Positions 27,301 through 33,880 of a stretch of DNA of 64,000 nt are shown piece by piece. The stretch's first letter is position 1. The number at the start of each line of letters is the position of its first letter. Both the position numbers and the translations under genes were made by a program. The notes under the pieces were generated by a model. The model was given only the letters and a program-made list of their open reading frames with translations. It was not told the DNA's origin and ran no database searches. Where the stretch lies: NCBI RefSeq assembly GCF_028389875.1, contig NC_084663.1:97887190-97951189 (forward strand), given 5' to 3'. The stretch is from Rhea pennata. Lineage: Eukaryota > Chordata > Aves > Rheiformes > Rheidae.

Positions 27301-29592
27301 CGCAAGAGAAAATTTAACTTTTAAACCATCATAAGAATGGGTTATTAAAATTACCTGAGAACTACTGTCAATGCCACACAACAACTAATCTATTCTAAAA
27401 CCAGTATGAATACGATCTACTGCTAAAGCTTTATACTTGTACCCATGACACAGGAAGCCATGGTGGATTTGTCTCATCTCTCTCTTATTTACTTTAGAAG
27501 AAGTTAAAAAATGCTTCAGAAATGCTTCCTTCTCTCCAGTAAAAGAGGTCTATACAAATATCTCAAAGAAAAGTATCTGTATTGGGGTCATATGAATATG
27601 CTTCCTCATGTTATAAAAAGATTTTTCTATTCCTCCAAGTGACCACACAAAAACTTGAATGACACTTCTGTGCGGAGGAGACAGCAAATTTAACAAAGCT
27701 TGGTTGCCTGGAGGGACATGTCCTGTGTCTGCATACAGTCCTCACCCATGCCATTATACAACAGAAATCCTACCTCCTGTTCCTTCCCTAACAGCCTCAA
27801 AGATTCTTCCTGGCAACAGAAATGCATCCAGTTCCTTGCTCCAAAATTCCCCAAACCTCTTCCCCTTCCCATGTCCCTCAACTAGCTGGTGAGCAAGAGG
27901 CAGGAGTATCTAAATAAGCGTAAAAGCTCAGATCAGGAGCATGCTTTTAAAGTACTTCTTCCTTTTGCCCCCACTCACTGTGTTTTAGGTCACATTACAG
28001 AGGAGAGCATTCAAACTGAATGTATTTTGGATGAAAGTACATTGAAAAACGTGGTCCAAGAGTGCATCTAATGTAACATCTAATGTAGCATCTGTAACAG
28101 CAGCCCATTAAACATCACCAGCAAAGAAATTTAAATTATTTTCCTTACAGAGCATAAAAGTAAGTATTTAAAAGCTTTGGATTTGTTATATTTAATATGT
28201 TCTTGCACCTTCTTATCTTAATGTCTGGCGTATGCATGCCATCTCCCTCATTTTCTTTAAAGTTTTCGTAAATATGCTGTTACAATAGGCAGTCCCATCC
28301 TAATTGAAATGGGTTTTTTTTTAAATCTAAAGTATTAATTAGCAGTGATATGCCATAGCTATGAATAGAAAACATTTTTTTTAAACCAATCTTAATAATG
28401 GTTTGAATCATAGAACGGTAAGTTTGGAAGGGACCTCTGGAGAGCATCTAGTCCAACCCTCAGCATAGCCCATACAGGGACTGAATCCATGACCTTGGCA
28501 TTAGCAGCACCATGCTCTAACCAACTGAGCTAAACCTGCCCCCTAATAATCCTTCATCTTTGAAAACATCCTAATGCCAGCCTCTTGTCACTGCTTATTT
28601 TAAACATGGCAAACATACAAACAGCCCAAACGACCAAGCTGAATATGTGGTCATTTTTGCTAATATAATTTCTGTCTCCTAATAATTGTTATCTTGCCTT
28701 AAATAAGATGTCAAACCTGGTGGGATCATTTATGTGAGGTATATGAAGACTTCTGCAGGACCTGCTGGACTGTTTACTACAATCCAAATGAGGAATCAAA
28801 AAGAAAAAAAAAAGGAGGGGTATTGAATACTTGGAATTTCTTTTTACTAGCGTTCCGATTTAGCATCTTCGATACGCATATTCGTTGCCACATTCTGATA
28901 CCTTTCACCTCAACAAAGAAGGCTACGAACTTTTGTCAAGAGTTTCACACTACGCCTTCAACACTTACTGTTTAAGCCTTACCTAAAGCAGACACAAGCA
29001 CGATCAGGATGCAAGTCCACTGGCCTGCAACAGGCAGTACTGCCGAAGCCCCTCAGTTGCTAGCCCTTGCCACCTGCCCGCACAAACTCCTGAGTGCAGC
29101 GCAAAGGCGACGCCTGCTCACTGCACCTCCGGCACCTGAAGCCTCGCGTGGCAGCGCACAGGAAGGGCACAGGCAACCCCGTGACAGACGGGGAAGCGGT
29201 TCTCTTGCCCTCCCCTCTGCAGCTGCGCGCCCCGGCAGACCGGGGCACCGGTTTCCCCTCCGGCAGCGGACATTCCCCCATTTTCCCCTGTCAAGAGGAG
29301 GAGGAGGAGAAGGAGCAGGAAGAAGAGGTCCCAGGCGCCCGCGCCGCCAGCAGCGGAGCCCCTGCCCTCGCCGGGCCGCCCCCGCCGAGCGCTGTGGCCC
29401 GCACCTGGAGAGCGGCCGCATGTTGTGGCGCCGCAGCGCCTCCTCCTCGTAGCTGAGCAGCTTCAGCTTCTCCAGCACGTCCTCCATCAGCACGAACATG
29501 TGATAGGCCGCGCCTGGGCCCCGCTCCGCCGCCGCCTCCTCCCCACCCCGCGGCTCCCGGCCGCCACCGCCGCTCCCGGCCTCCTCCGCCAT
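12125..29592 (-). CDS. IFT57: IFT57, intraflagellar transport protein 57
   Basis: IFT57 (also HIPPI/ESRRBL1) is a subunit of the IFT-B complex that moves cargo along ciliary axonemes; its C-terminal half also binds HIP1 in mammals. Eleven exons join in frame: 29592-29405, 26676-26514, 25376-25258, 24293-24203, 20828-20760, 20224-20102, 17411-17340, 16741-16610, 15334-15272, 13543-13477 and 12303-12125. Together they make 1266 coding bases (421 residues), close to the human 429. Residues about 25-160 correspond to the calponin-homology-like N-terminal domain (ERGPGAAYHMFV, HYFALPTNPGEQF, PFEQPQEYDDPNA). An acidic linker follows at about 163-197, and then a long C-terminal coiled coil (about 215-410). 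Only the first ~24 residues, rich in Gly and Glu, differ clearly from human. The start was chosen at ATG 29592 because homology begins just after it and its context, GAAGATGG, is good. No frameshift or stop is present. Confidence 0.96.
12304..13476 (-). other. IFT57 intron 10
   Basis: 1.17 kb, AT-rich; nothing recognised. Confidence 0.8.
13477..13543 (-). CDS. IFT57: IFT57 exon 10
   Basis: Residues 341-362 plus one base, ITEVLERVKQEMEEKGSS. The acceptor TTTAAG|ATT was chosen over a nearby alternative because it keeps the family length. Donor GATGGTG|GTAAGT. Confidence 0.92.
13544..15271 (-). other. IFT57 intron 9
   Basis: 1.73 kb; holds the MIR-like SINE at 15012-15135. Otherwise AT-rich sequence without recognised content. 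Confidence 0.8.
15012..15135 (+). mobile_element. MIR-like SINE fragment
   Basis: The order CTCATTTACAAATTGGGGAAA, then CTTGCCCAAGTTCACAAGTTA, then GGAACCTGGGATG and GATCTGACTAGACCAC follows the MIR consensus core (oldest tetrapod tRNA-derived SINE class): 'cccattttacagatgaggaaa...cttgcccaaggtcacacagct...gggattcgaaccc'. It is heavily diverged, as expected for this age. Confidence 0.7.
15272..15334 (-). CDS. IFT57: IFT57 exon 9
   Basis: Twenty-one codons, residues 320-340, AREKYQEGSGGVTERIKVL. Acceptor TTCCAG|GCT, donor GAG|GTAAAA. Confidence 0.94.
15335..16609 (-). other. IFT57 intron 8
   Basis: 1.28 kb. Around 15600-15690 the words ATGTGAGGAAACAAACACACAG and GGAGACAGAGCC are weakly MIR-like, too diverged to call. 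The remainder shows nothing. Confidence 0.6.
16610..16741 (-). CDS. IFT57: IFT57 exon 8
   Basis: Forty-four codons, residues 276-319, beginning GYLDKLHNEISRTLEK; coiled coil. Acceptor TTCTAG|GGT, donor GAG|GTAATG. Confidence 0.96.
16742..17339 (-). other. IFT57 intron 7
   Basis: 0.6 kb, AT-rich; nothing recognised. Confidence 0.8.
17340..17411 (-). CDS. IFT57: IFT57 exon 7
   Basis: Twenty-four codons, residues 252-275, DWRIHVDQMHQHKDGIES. Acceptor TTTAG|GAT, donor ACTAGG|GTATGT. Confidence 0.95.
17412..20101 (-). other. IFT57 intron 6
   Basis: 2.7 kb, the third-longest IFT57 intron. The only notable item is a 27-base poly-T run (19190-19216) with adjoining unclassified sequence that could be a retroposed cDNA end. 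Confidence 0.75.
19190..19216. repeat. Poly-T run, 27 bases
   Basis: Uninterrupted run of 27 T. On the minus strand it is a poly-A tail following unidentified sequence (19217 to at least 19330), so it could mark a retroposed transcript in the IFT57 sense. Confidence 0.9.
20102..20224 (-). CDS. IFT57: IFT57 exon 6
   Basis: Forty-one codons, residues 211-251, including QEEILESTTDAAEWNLEVE and RVLPQLKVTVRTDNK, a highly conserved core. Acceptor AATGCAG|GAC, donor AAG|GTATGT. Confidence 0.96.
20225..20759 (-). other. IFT57 intron 5
   Basis: 0.54 kb; nothing recognised. Confidence 0.8.
20760..20828 (-). CDS. IFT57: IFT57 exon 5
   Basis: Twenty-three codons, residues 188-210, EEESDSEENFIDLNVLKAQ. 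Phase 0 at both ends; acceptor CTTAAG|GAA, donor AAATCA|GTAAGT. Confidence 0.94.
20829..24202 (-). other. IFT57 intron 4
   Basis: 3.4 kb, the longest IFT57 intron. It contains an ancient CR1/L3-type LINE relic (about 21480-21700); the rest is AT-rich with nothing recognised. Confidence 0.75.
21480..21700 (-). mobile_element. Ancient CR1/L3-type reverse transcriptase relic
   Basis: On the minus strand, words near 21500-21530 (GGGTGATAAAATGGCAGGTG, AAGTTCAGC) resemble the CR1/L3 segment for 'GDWATKWQMKFN'. Words near 21640-21685 (CCTGAAGGTGTCTATACTAA, GGCCTGTACTATTTCAGC) resemble the one for 'PQGSVLGPVLFN'. Their order and spacing match an element widespread in amniotes. Stops and indels are frequent, so this is a fossil with no coding capacity. 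Confidence 0.65.
24203..24293 (-). CDS. IFT57: IFT57 exon 4
   Basis: Residues 157-187, the start of the acidic linker (PIYPTEELEEEEITEDDAE). Acceptor CTGCAG|A, donor GTTGTG|GTAAGG. Confidence 0.95.
24294..25257 (-). other. IFT57 intron 3
   Basis: 0.96 kb; nothing recognised. Confidence 0.8.
25258..25376 (-). CDS. IFT57: IFT57 exon 3
   Basis: Residues 118-156 plus part of Arg157: GRPVDFPPSKLKAGYGE then YVLDCLAEEALKY. Acceptor TTTTAG|GGA, donor AAAAG|GTATGT. Confidence 0.96.
25825..25928. repeat. Two-copy tandem repeat, 52-base unit
   Basis: AAGTGCATCACAGTATTATC at 25825 recurs as AAGTGCATCACAGTATAATC at 25877, and both units continue through a CTTCCA-AAGATCATATTTTA segment. The copies differ at only a few positions. 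Confidence 0.9.
26056..26077. repeat. Poly-A run, 22 bases
   Basis: Uninterrupted run of 22 A preceded by TTTTT. No retroposed unit was identified beside it. Confidence 0.9.
26514..26676 (-). CDS. IFT57: IFT57 exon 2
   Basis: Residues 63-117, from HYFALPTNPGEQF to SELRSF, near identical to the mammalian CH-like domain. Acceptor AAACAG|G, donor TTT|GTAAGT. Confidence 0.96.
26677..29404 (-). other. IFT57 intron 1
   Basis: 2.7 kb. The 5' end lies in the CpG island; a tRNA-Ile/CR1 SINE sits at 28400-28543. Elsewhere nothing recognised. Confidence 0.8.
28400..28543 (-). mobile_element. tRNA-Ile-derived SINE with CR1 tail
   Basis: On the minus strand this reads GGCAGGTTTAGCTCAGTTGG, then TTAGAGCATGGTGCTGCTAA and TGCCAAGGTCATGGATTCAG, which aligns along its length with vertebrate tRNA-Ile(AAT). 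The A-box is TAGCTCAGTTGG (28521-28532) and a decayed B-box is GGATTCAGTCC (28478-28488). The head (about 28467-28543) passes directly into a CR1 3' tail (TTGGACTAGATGCTCTCCAG, AGGTCCCTTCCAAAC, TTCTATGATT), like the end of the CR1 copy at 8530-8598. TAATAAT at 28393-28399 and 28544-28550 may be a 7-bp target-site duplication. The structure matches the zebra finch TguSINE1 type, moved by CR1 enzymes. Confidence 0.88.
29405..29592 (-). CDS. IFT57: IFT57 exon 1 (coding part)
   Basis: Encodes residues 1-62 plus two bases of Arg63. It begins MAEEAGSGGGG and ends in NMRPLS. The donor is CTCCAG|GTGCGG. GC-rich, inside the CpG island. Confidence 0.95.
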
Positions 29593-29596
29593 CTTC
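29586..29596 (-). promoter_or_regulatory. YY1-type site over the IFT57 start codon
   Basis: The minus strand reads GAAGATGGCGG, the YY1 consensus (AAGATGGCGGC), with its ATG serving as the start codon. Such sites mark TSS-proximal DNA in TATA-less promoters. Confidence 0.6.
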
Positions 29597-29619
29597 GCGG
29601 TCCCCCGCCGCCGCCGCCC

Positions 29620-29633
29620 GTCGCCAGGGCAAC
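29620..29633. promoter_or_regulatory. X-box (RFX-binding motif) upstream of IFT57
   Basis: GTCGCCAGGGCAAC fits the near-palindromic X-box consensus RYYNYY-N2-RRNRAC with both half-sites intact. It lies 28 bases upstream of the IFT57 ATG. RFX factors control many IFT and ciliary genes through promoter-proximal X-boxes, so it probably drives IFT57. Confidence 0.7.
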
Positions 29634-29758
29634 CGGCTCCACCAATGGTAACGAAGCATGCCGGGACGGGCATCCAATCACCGCTCAGTTATGGCACGGC
29701 ACCGCCCCCTCCCACGAACTTCGCGGATCGGGGTTGGGGGAAGGGGACGATAAAGCGT

Positions 29759-29766
29759 CACTTCCG
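29759..29766 (+). promoter_or_regulatory. ETS-type site
   Basis: CACTTCCG in a CpG island, the core bound by GABPA and other ETS factors. It lies where the plus-strand TSS is expected. Confidence 0.5.
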
Positions 29767-29769
29767 CTC

Positions 29770-30310
29770 CGTGCGCGGCGCCGGGGGTGAGGGGAGCGGT
29801 GAGGGAACATGGCGCATGTGCTCGCTGCGCGTCGGGGCGGAGCGGCGCGACGCGGCCGGGCGCGGCGGCGGGGCGTTTCCTATAGCCGCCCCCGAAGTAG
29901 CGCCCTTGGCTGCTTGTCTTTAACTAGCAGGTGGCCTGGCAGGTTGCGCTCCCTGGAGGGGCGGAGGGCGTGCGGCACGGTGCGCTGCTTGCCTGTGCCC
30001 TGCTTTTGGCAGGGGGGAACTGCTCCCCTTCGGCTGCCGCCCGCGGTCCCAGCTCGGTACTTCGGTGCTGCGAGCCCTCTGCCGTGGTTGCAGCTGTACT
30101 GCCGGTGTCTCCTGTTGAGAAGCAACTCTCGCAGGGCTTCAACTGCCCGGAGAAGATGACACACTAGAGAATTATTACTGTTAAAGAGAAGAGAGAATCG
30201 GTTATCTAACGCTGCAAGACAGCCTGATGCATAGACTGTTCTTGTTTCACACTACTGGCTTTCCAAGAATGGTATTGCACTGATTTGCATCTTGGCTTAC
30301 ATTTAAGATG
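29770..30310 (+). other. HHLA2: Probable non-coding first exon of HHLA2
   Basis: The 3' border is a textbook donor, AAGATG|GTAAGTAAC (30310/30311). The 5' border is a guess from the ETS and YY1 sites. The next plus-strand acceptor with a signal-peptide exon is at 33784. A 116-codon upstream ORF (29809-30159) lies inside. The exon could instead belong to an independent non-coding RNA. Confidence 0.45.
29806..29814 (+). promoter_or_regulatory. YY1-type site on the plus strand
   Basis: AACATGGCG, oriented opposite to the site at the IFT57 start. The two outward-facing sites frame the putative divergent promoter core. Confidence 0.4.
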
Positions 30311-33300
30311 GTAAGTAACTTCTGCACAGTGTTCATACAGAATTTCTCAATCCATGAATAAGACTTGTAAGTTACGCATTAATAAAAAAAAGAGAATTGC
30401 CCATCTTTCTTCTGTGGCTGTGGTGCTTATGTGCTGATAATGCACAATTCCAATCCCTAAGTGGTATCACCACTGCTAGTGAAACCACATTTGGCAATAA
30501 TTAACTTCTGTTACTCAGTTACAGCCCGCAGGAGTTACTAAAATGCTTGTTTGATTAAGCCAGGCACAGAGGTGGTTAAGAGCAAAAGCAGTGAGTGCAG
30601 AGGTGTGGAAGCTTTGTGAAAAGGGGGCTGCCGTGGTAGGGGAAGCTGTATGGTCATTTTATGCAAATTTATATAGATATACACATACATATGTACACAC
30701 ACAACCTGTAATCCTGCCTCCGAGAAACAACTAAAACAATTGTCAGGACTCTGAACTTCTGGGCTGCTCATGAAGTCAGGAGAGGTAAAAATAAATCTTC
30801 TTACAACAACTCTGGTGTTACAAATATATGAGTCGGAGGGGCTATACGTGTATATTGAGGTAAAAATGTTTTAGGTCATCTGCTTTTTTTTTCTTTTAAG
30901 TGTATATTTAGAATGTGGGAGCCTTCTTCCTGCAGGAGCATTTCTCAACAGCACAGATATGGAGTTATGATTTAAGTCATAGAATTTTAGCTGGGGAAAA
31001 GCAGAAGATTGATGCTGCTTGAAATGACACCTGAAGATCCAGTGGGAAAACTCTGGAGAGTTAGTATCATTAGGGCTAGTACAGGATTTTATCGGTTTGT
31101 GATTAACATGTTTTTTCAAAACTTTCTATGTTCGCTTGCCAGTAAAACTTGAAATCCTCTTGCATTTCCAGTTCTCACAAGCATGTATGTACTTGAAATG
31201 TGCTATTGTTAAGTTACCTTGATAAGGAAAAAGAGTAATTTTTATTAAAGAGTGCTCTGATCAGGGTGCTGGTCGATTGCGAAGTATAATATGATGCAAT
31301 ACATCATATTATGTGCATCAGACTGACGAACTGAAAAAAGAATTGCCTTTTGATGTTCTTTCCCTGCAGTGGCCAAAAGTTTCCTGTTGCCCCTCCCACG
31401 ATCTCAGCTGTTTGTCTGGTCTACTTGTATGCATAAGTAAGTAAGTCTCCTGAAAGGAGCAGCAGTAACTCACATTACTACAATGCTCTTAACTCTAATT
31501 GTGTGCTGTACTTTTCAATAATTTTGTGTTGATAATTCACTACGCAGCCACATACAAAATACAATTTCTTGGTAACACCAGTTAGGTCTGTAGCACACAG
31601 AAGACCATGTTTCTTTGGTACCTTGCAGTGGGCGTCTCAATATCAGCATACATATACCTCATATTTATAAGGCCCCAAATTTTGAAAAGCCTATTTGCCA
31701 GAGCCTACAGTCTTCAAGATTTTCTGCAGAAGCACAGAAAGTGCAATGGTGTTAATGTTTTGATACAAAGAAAGAAACTGGCAAGTGTTCAGGTAGCTAG
31801 CTTTTAGCTTTGAATTAAATTAACTAAAAACTTGAAATTTTTCAGAACTCCTCTTTTGACAACCATGTTTGTACAGACCTAGAATGAGACAGATATGAAT
31901 TACAATTCCCTGATATTGCCTCCCAGCTGTCATTGGCTGAAGGACTTTCTGAATTGGAGTAGAAATTCTTTTTGCTCAAAAGTAAAAATCAGGCAAAGAC
32001 TAAGGGGATTTTGCTTAATCATTTTCTAATCCACAAAAATTTTGGCATTCAGAACTTTCTGTGGCAGCAGGTTCTGCAGTTTACCATGGTATTTCATTTG
32101 GTGTCATCCTAGTTTCAGCATTAGGTGACCTACTGAATGGTCTTTCCCTGTTCACCTTCTATTCTACTCTCTCTCACTGTCTATCTGCTAAATTTCAGAG
32201 TCACTAAGAGCATAATCAATCCCTATAAAGAAGCTGTTCTGTAACTTGAGGTGATATTTTTCTCAACATGCTACAATGGGAAAACCCAAAGCTAGCACTT
32301 GTGCTGAATGGGAAAATTTACAGTGAACCCTGGAACTAGTTTGTGTTTCACTACAGCATTATGGAGTGCAATTAGAACAGGCAAGCAAGATGCAGGCCAC
32401 AAAGACAGTGCAAAGGTACTGTTGGATCCATGTTATTCCCAGAGCATCACTGCCAAACTGCGTAAGCTCTCTATTAATGATGTGTCAATGCTTGCTAAAG
32501 GAAATTAAGCATTGACTAAAGTTTCTGAAATTCAAGCATCAAGCATGATGTGTTTATTAATTAAGTCTGGAGGTGATGAACAAGTGGGGAAATGTGTTGG
32601 CCAGGAAAACATAATGCACACCATTTGCCAATGCAAAGGGAAAAGAAGGTAGATATTAGCAATTACTGCTATGGGGCATAACTGTCATGGATCAAAAATC
32701 TTAAAGATCGTAAGTCTTTATTTCAGTCTGGCACTTTCTCAGGTTTAATGTTTGGTGCCACCTTATTTTGTTTTCAGATAAAATTGAGATTACATAAAAT
32801 AATCACTCTATCTCCACAAAAGAAATAATGTACAAATACCTTGTAAGGTTTGCATCCATTACTAACACACCAGTCAAAATTGTTTGTTAGTGTTAAAAGA
32901 ACTGGTTAGTAAGCCTGGCTAAACCTGTGCCCTAGGTAAGTTAGGAAAGATACCTATAGCTGCCCTTTGGGGAGGGGAGAAGGAATAGGGGGAATGCTTT
33001 GCATCTTCTAAAGCTATTTTATTCATGGGGTAATTTCTCCACCATCATGTTAGATTTTAGAATACTGCACCTGGGTGGAGGAATTGTGTGGTCTAGGAGT
33101 TACAATAAGATTATTAATTTCTCATTCTGTGTGTGAGCTTCCTCAGTTTATTGTTGTTCAGCTGACAAACCAGAAGTTTTGAAGGGAGAACCTTCCCTTC
33201 CTTCTCCTCCTCATGCATATTTCTACTTTAGATTTCTGCGTATGCAGTTTTGGAAATTCAGCCCGTGCCCTTTCAATGAAGTGAGGAGTAAAGCATGAAA

Positions 33301-33783
33301 AGTTCTTCATGTCTACAATTTTTGCAAATGCAGGCAAATTTTCATCTCACAGGAAGAAGAATGTTGCAATAATCAAGGGCCTATTTTAGAAACTGGAAAA
33401 ATCTGACTTGCTAAGGTACTTTTTTTTTAAACCTTTTCTTGGAAATAACACCTGACCATTTTTCCTCAGTGTCCTGTTTATGAATTCTGATAATCAGTGT
33501 TCCCTAACCCTATAAGAACACTGAGGGTAAACACATTTAAAATCAATAGAATTTTTAAATCTGCAAGGGATTATGTCATGATGAGAGATCCTCATTTGTT
33601 ATAAGATATATAATATTACATAAAGACCTTACAGCTGAAAATCTAAGCCTAAACTGTTACAAACAAATACTTGTTACAAAGGCCTACTGTCCTTGAAATA
33701 CTATAGAAAGAAAATTATGTGATTAACATAAGTCTTTTACCTGCATTTAAACTGTTTTTCTTCCCTTTCTTTTATGTTGTCAG
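30311..33783 (+). other. Putative HHLA2 intron 1
   Basis: 3.5 kb of mostly AT-rich sequence with a short (TA/CA)-rich patch at 30660-30705. No exon or recognised repeat; further 5' UTR exons cannot be excluded. Confidence 0.6.
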
Positions 33784-33880
33784 TTAGAAGTGGGTCTACT
33801 ATCAACCAAAGAAGACATGAAGGAACAGAAAATAGCATCTATTCTCATCTTTTTGTCTCATATATGCTTTACAGTTTGGG
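33784..33880 (+). CDS. HHLA2: HHLA2 exon with start codon and signal peptide
   Basis: Acceptor TTGTCAG|TTAG, 33 untranslated bases, then ATG at 33817. It encodes [18 protein letters not shown] and TVW plus one base, a typical hydrophobic signal peptide. The donor is TTTGGG|GTAGGT, phase 1. It is the only ATG in the exon, and human HHLA2 also begins MK with a signal exon. Confidence 0.85.

Larger units (their letters stand above)
29000..30160. promoter_or_regulatory. CpG island, divergent IFT57/HHLA2 promoter
   Basis: GC content and CpG density rise sharply against the AT-rich surroundings. The island holds the IFT57 start codon (minus) and a probable transcription start for the plus strand. 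Between about 29586 and 29815 are an RFX-type X-box, two CCAAT boxes (29642-29646, 29674-29678), an ETS-type CACTTCCG (29759-29766) and two YY1-type sites. There is no TATA box. This is the usual make-up of a bidirectional housekeeping promoter; use by HHLA2 is inferred from position and from the donor at 30310/30311. Confidence 0.8.

Noticed and set aside
28467-28543. A functional tRNA-Ile gene
   Set aside because: The B-box is decayed, the anticodon region has extra bases, the ends do not pair well and a CR1 tail is attached; it is a SINE head.
29009-29456. Long plus-strand frames in the CpG island (up to 147 codons)
   Set aside because: They lie antisense to IFT57 exon 1 and its flank; GC-rich DNA has few stops by chance, and composition is Arg/Ala/Pro-biased with no known family.
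29593-29673. In-frame ATG 27 codons upstream of the chosen IFT57 start
   Set aside because: The extension is promoter-like DNA containing the X-box, has no similarity to IFT57 N-termini, and the downstream ATG has good context next to where homology begins.
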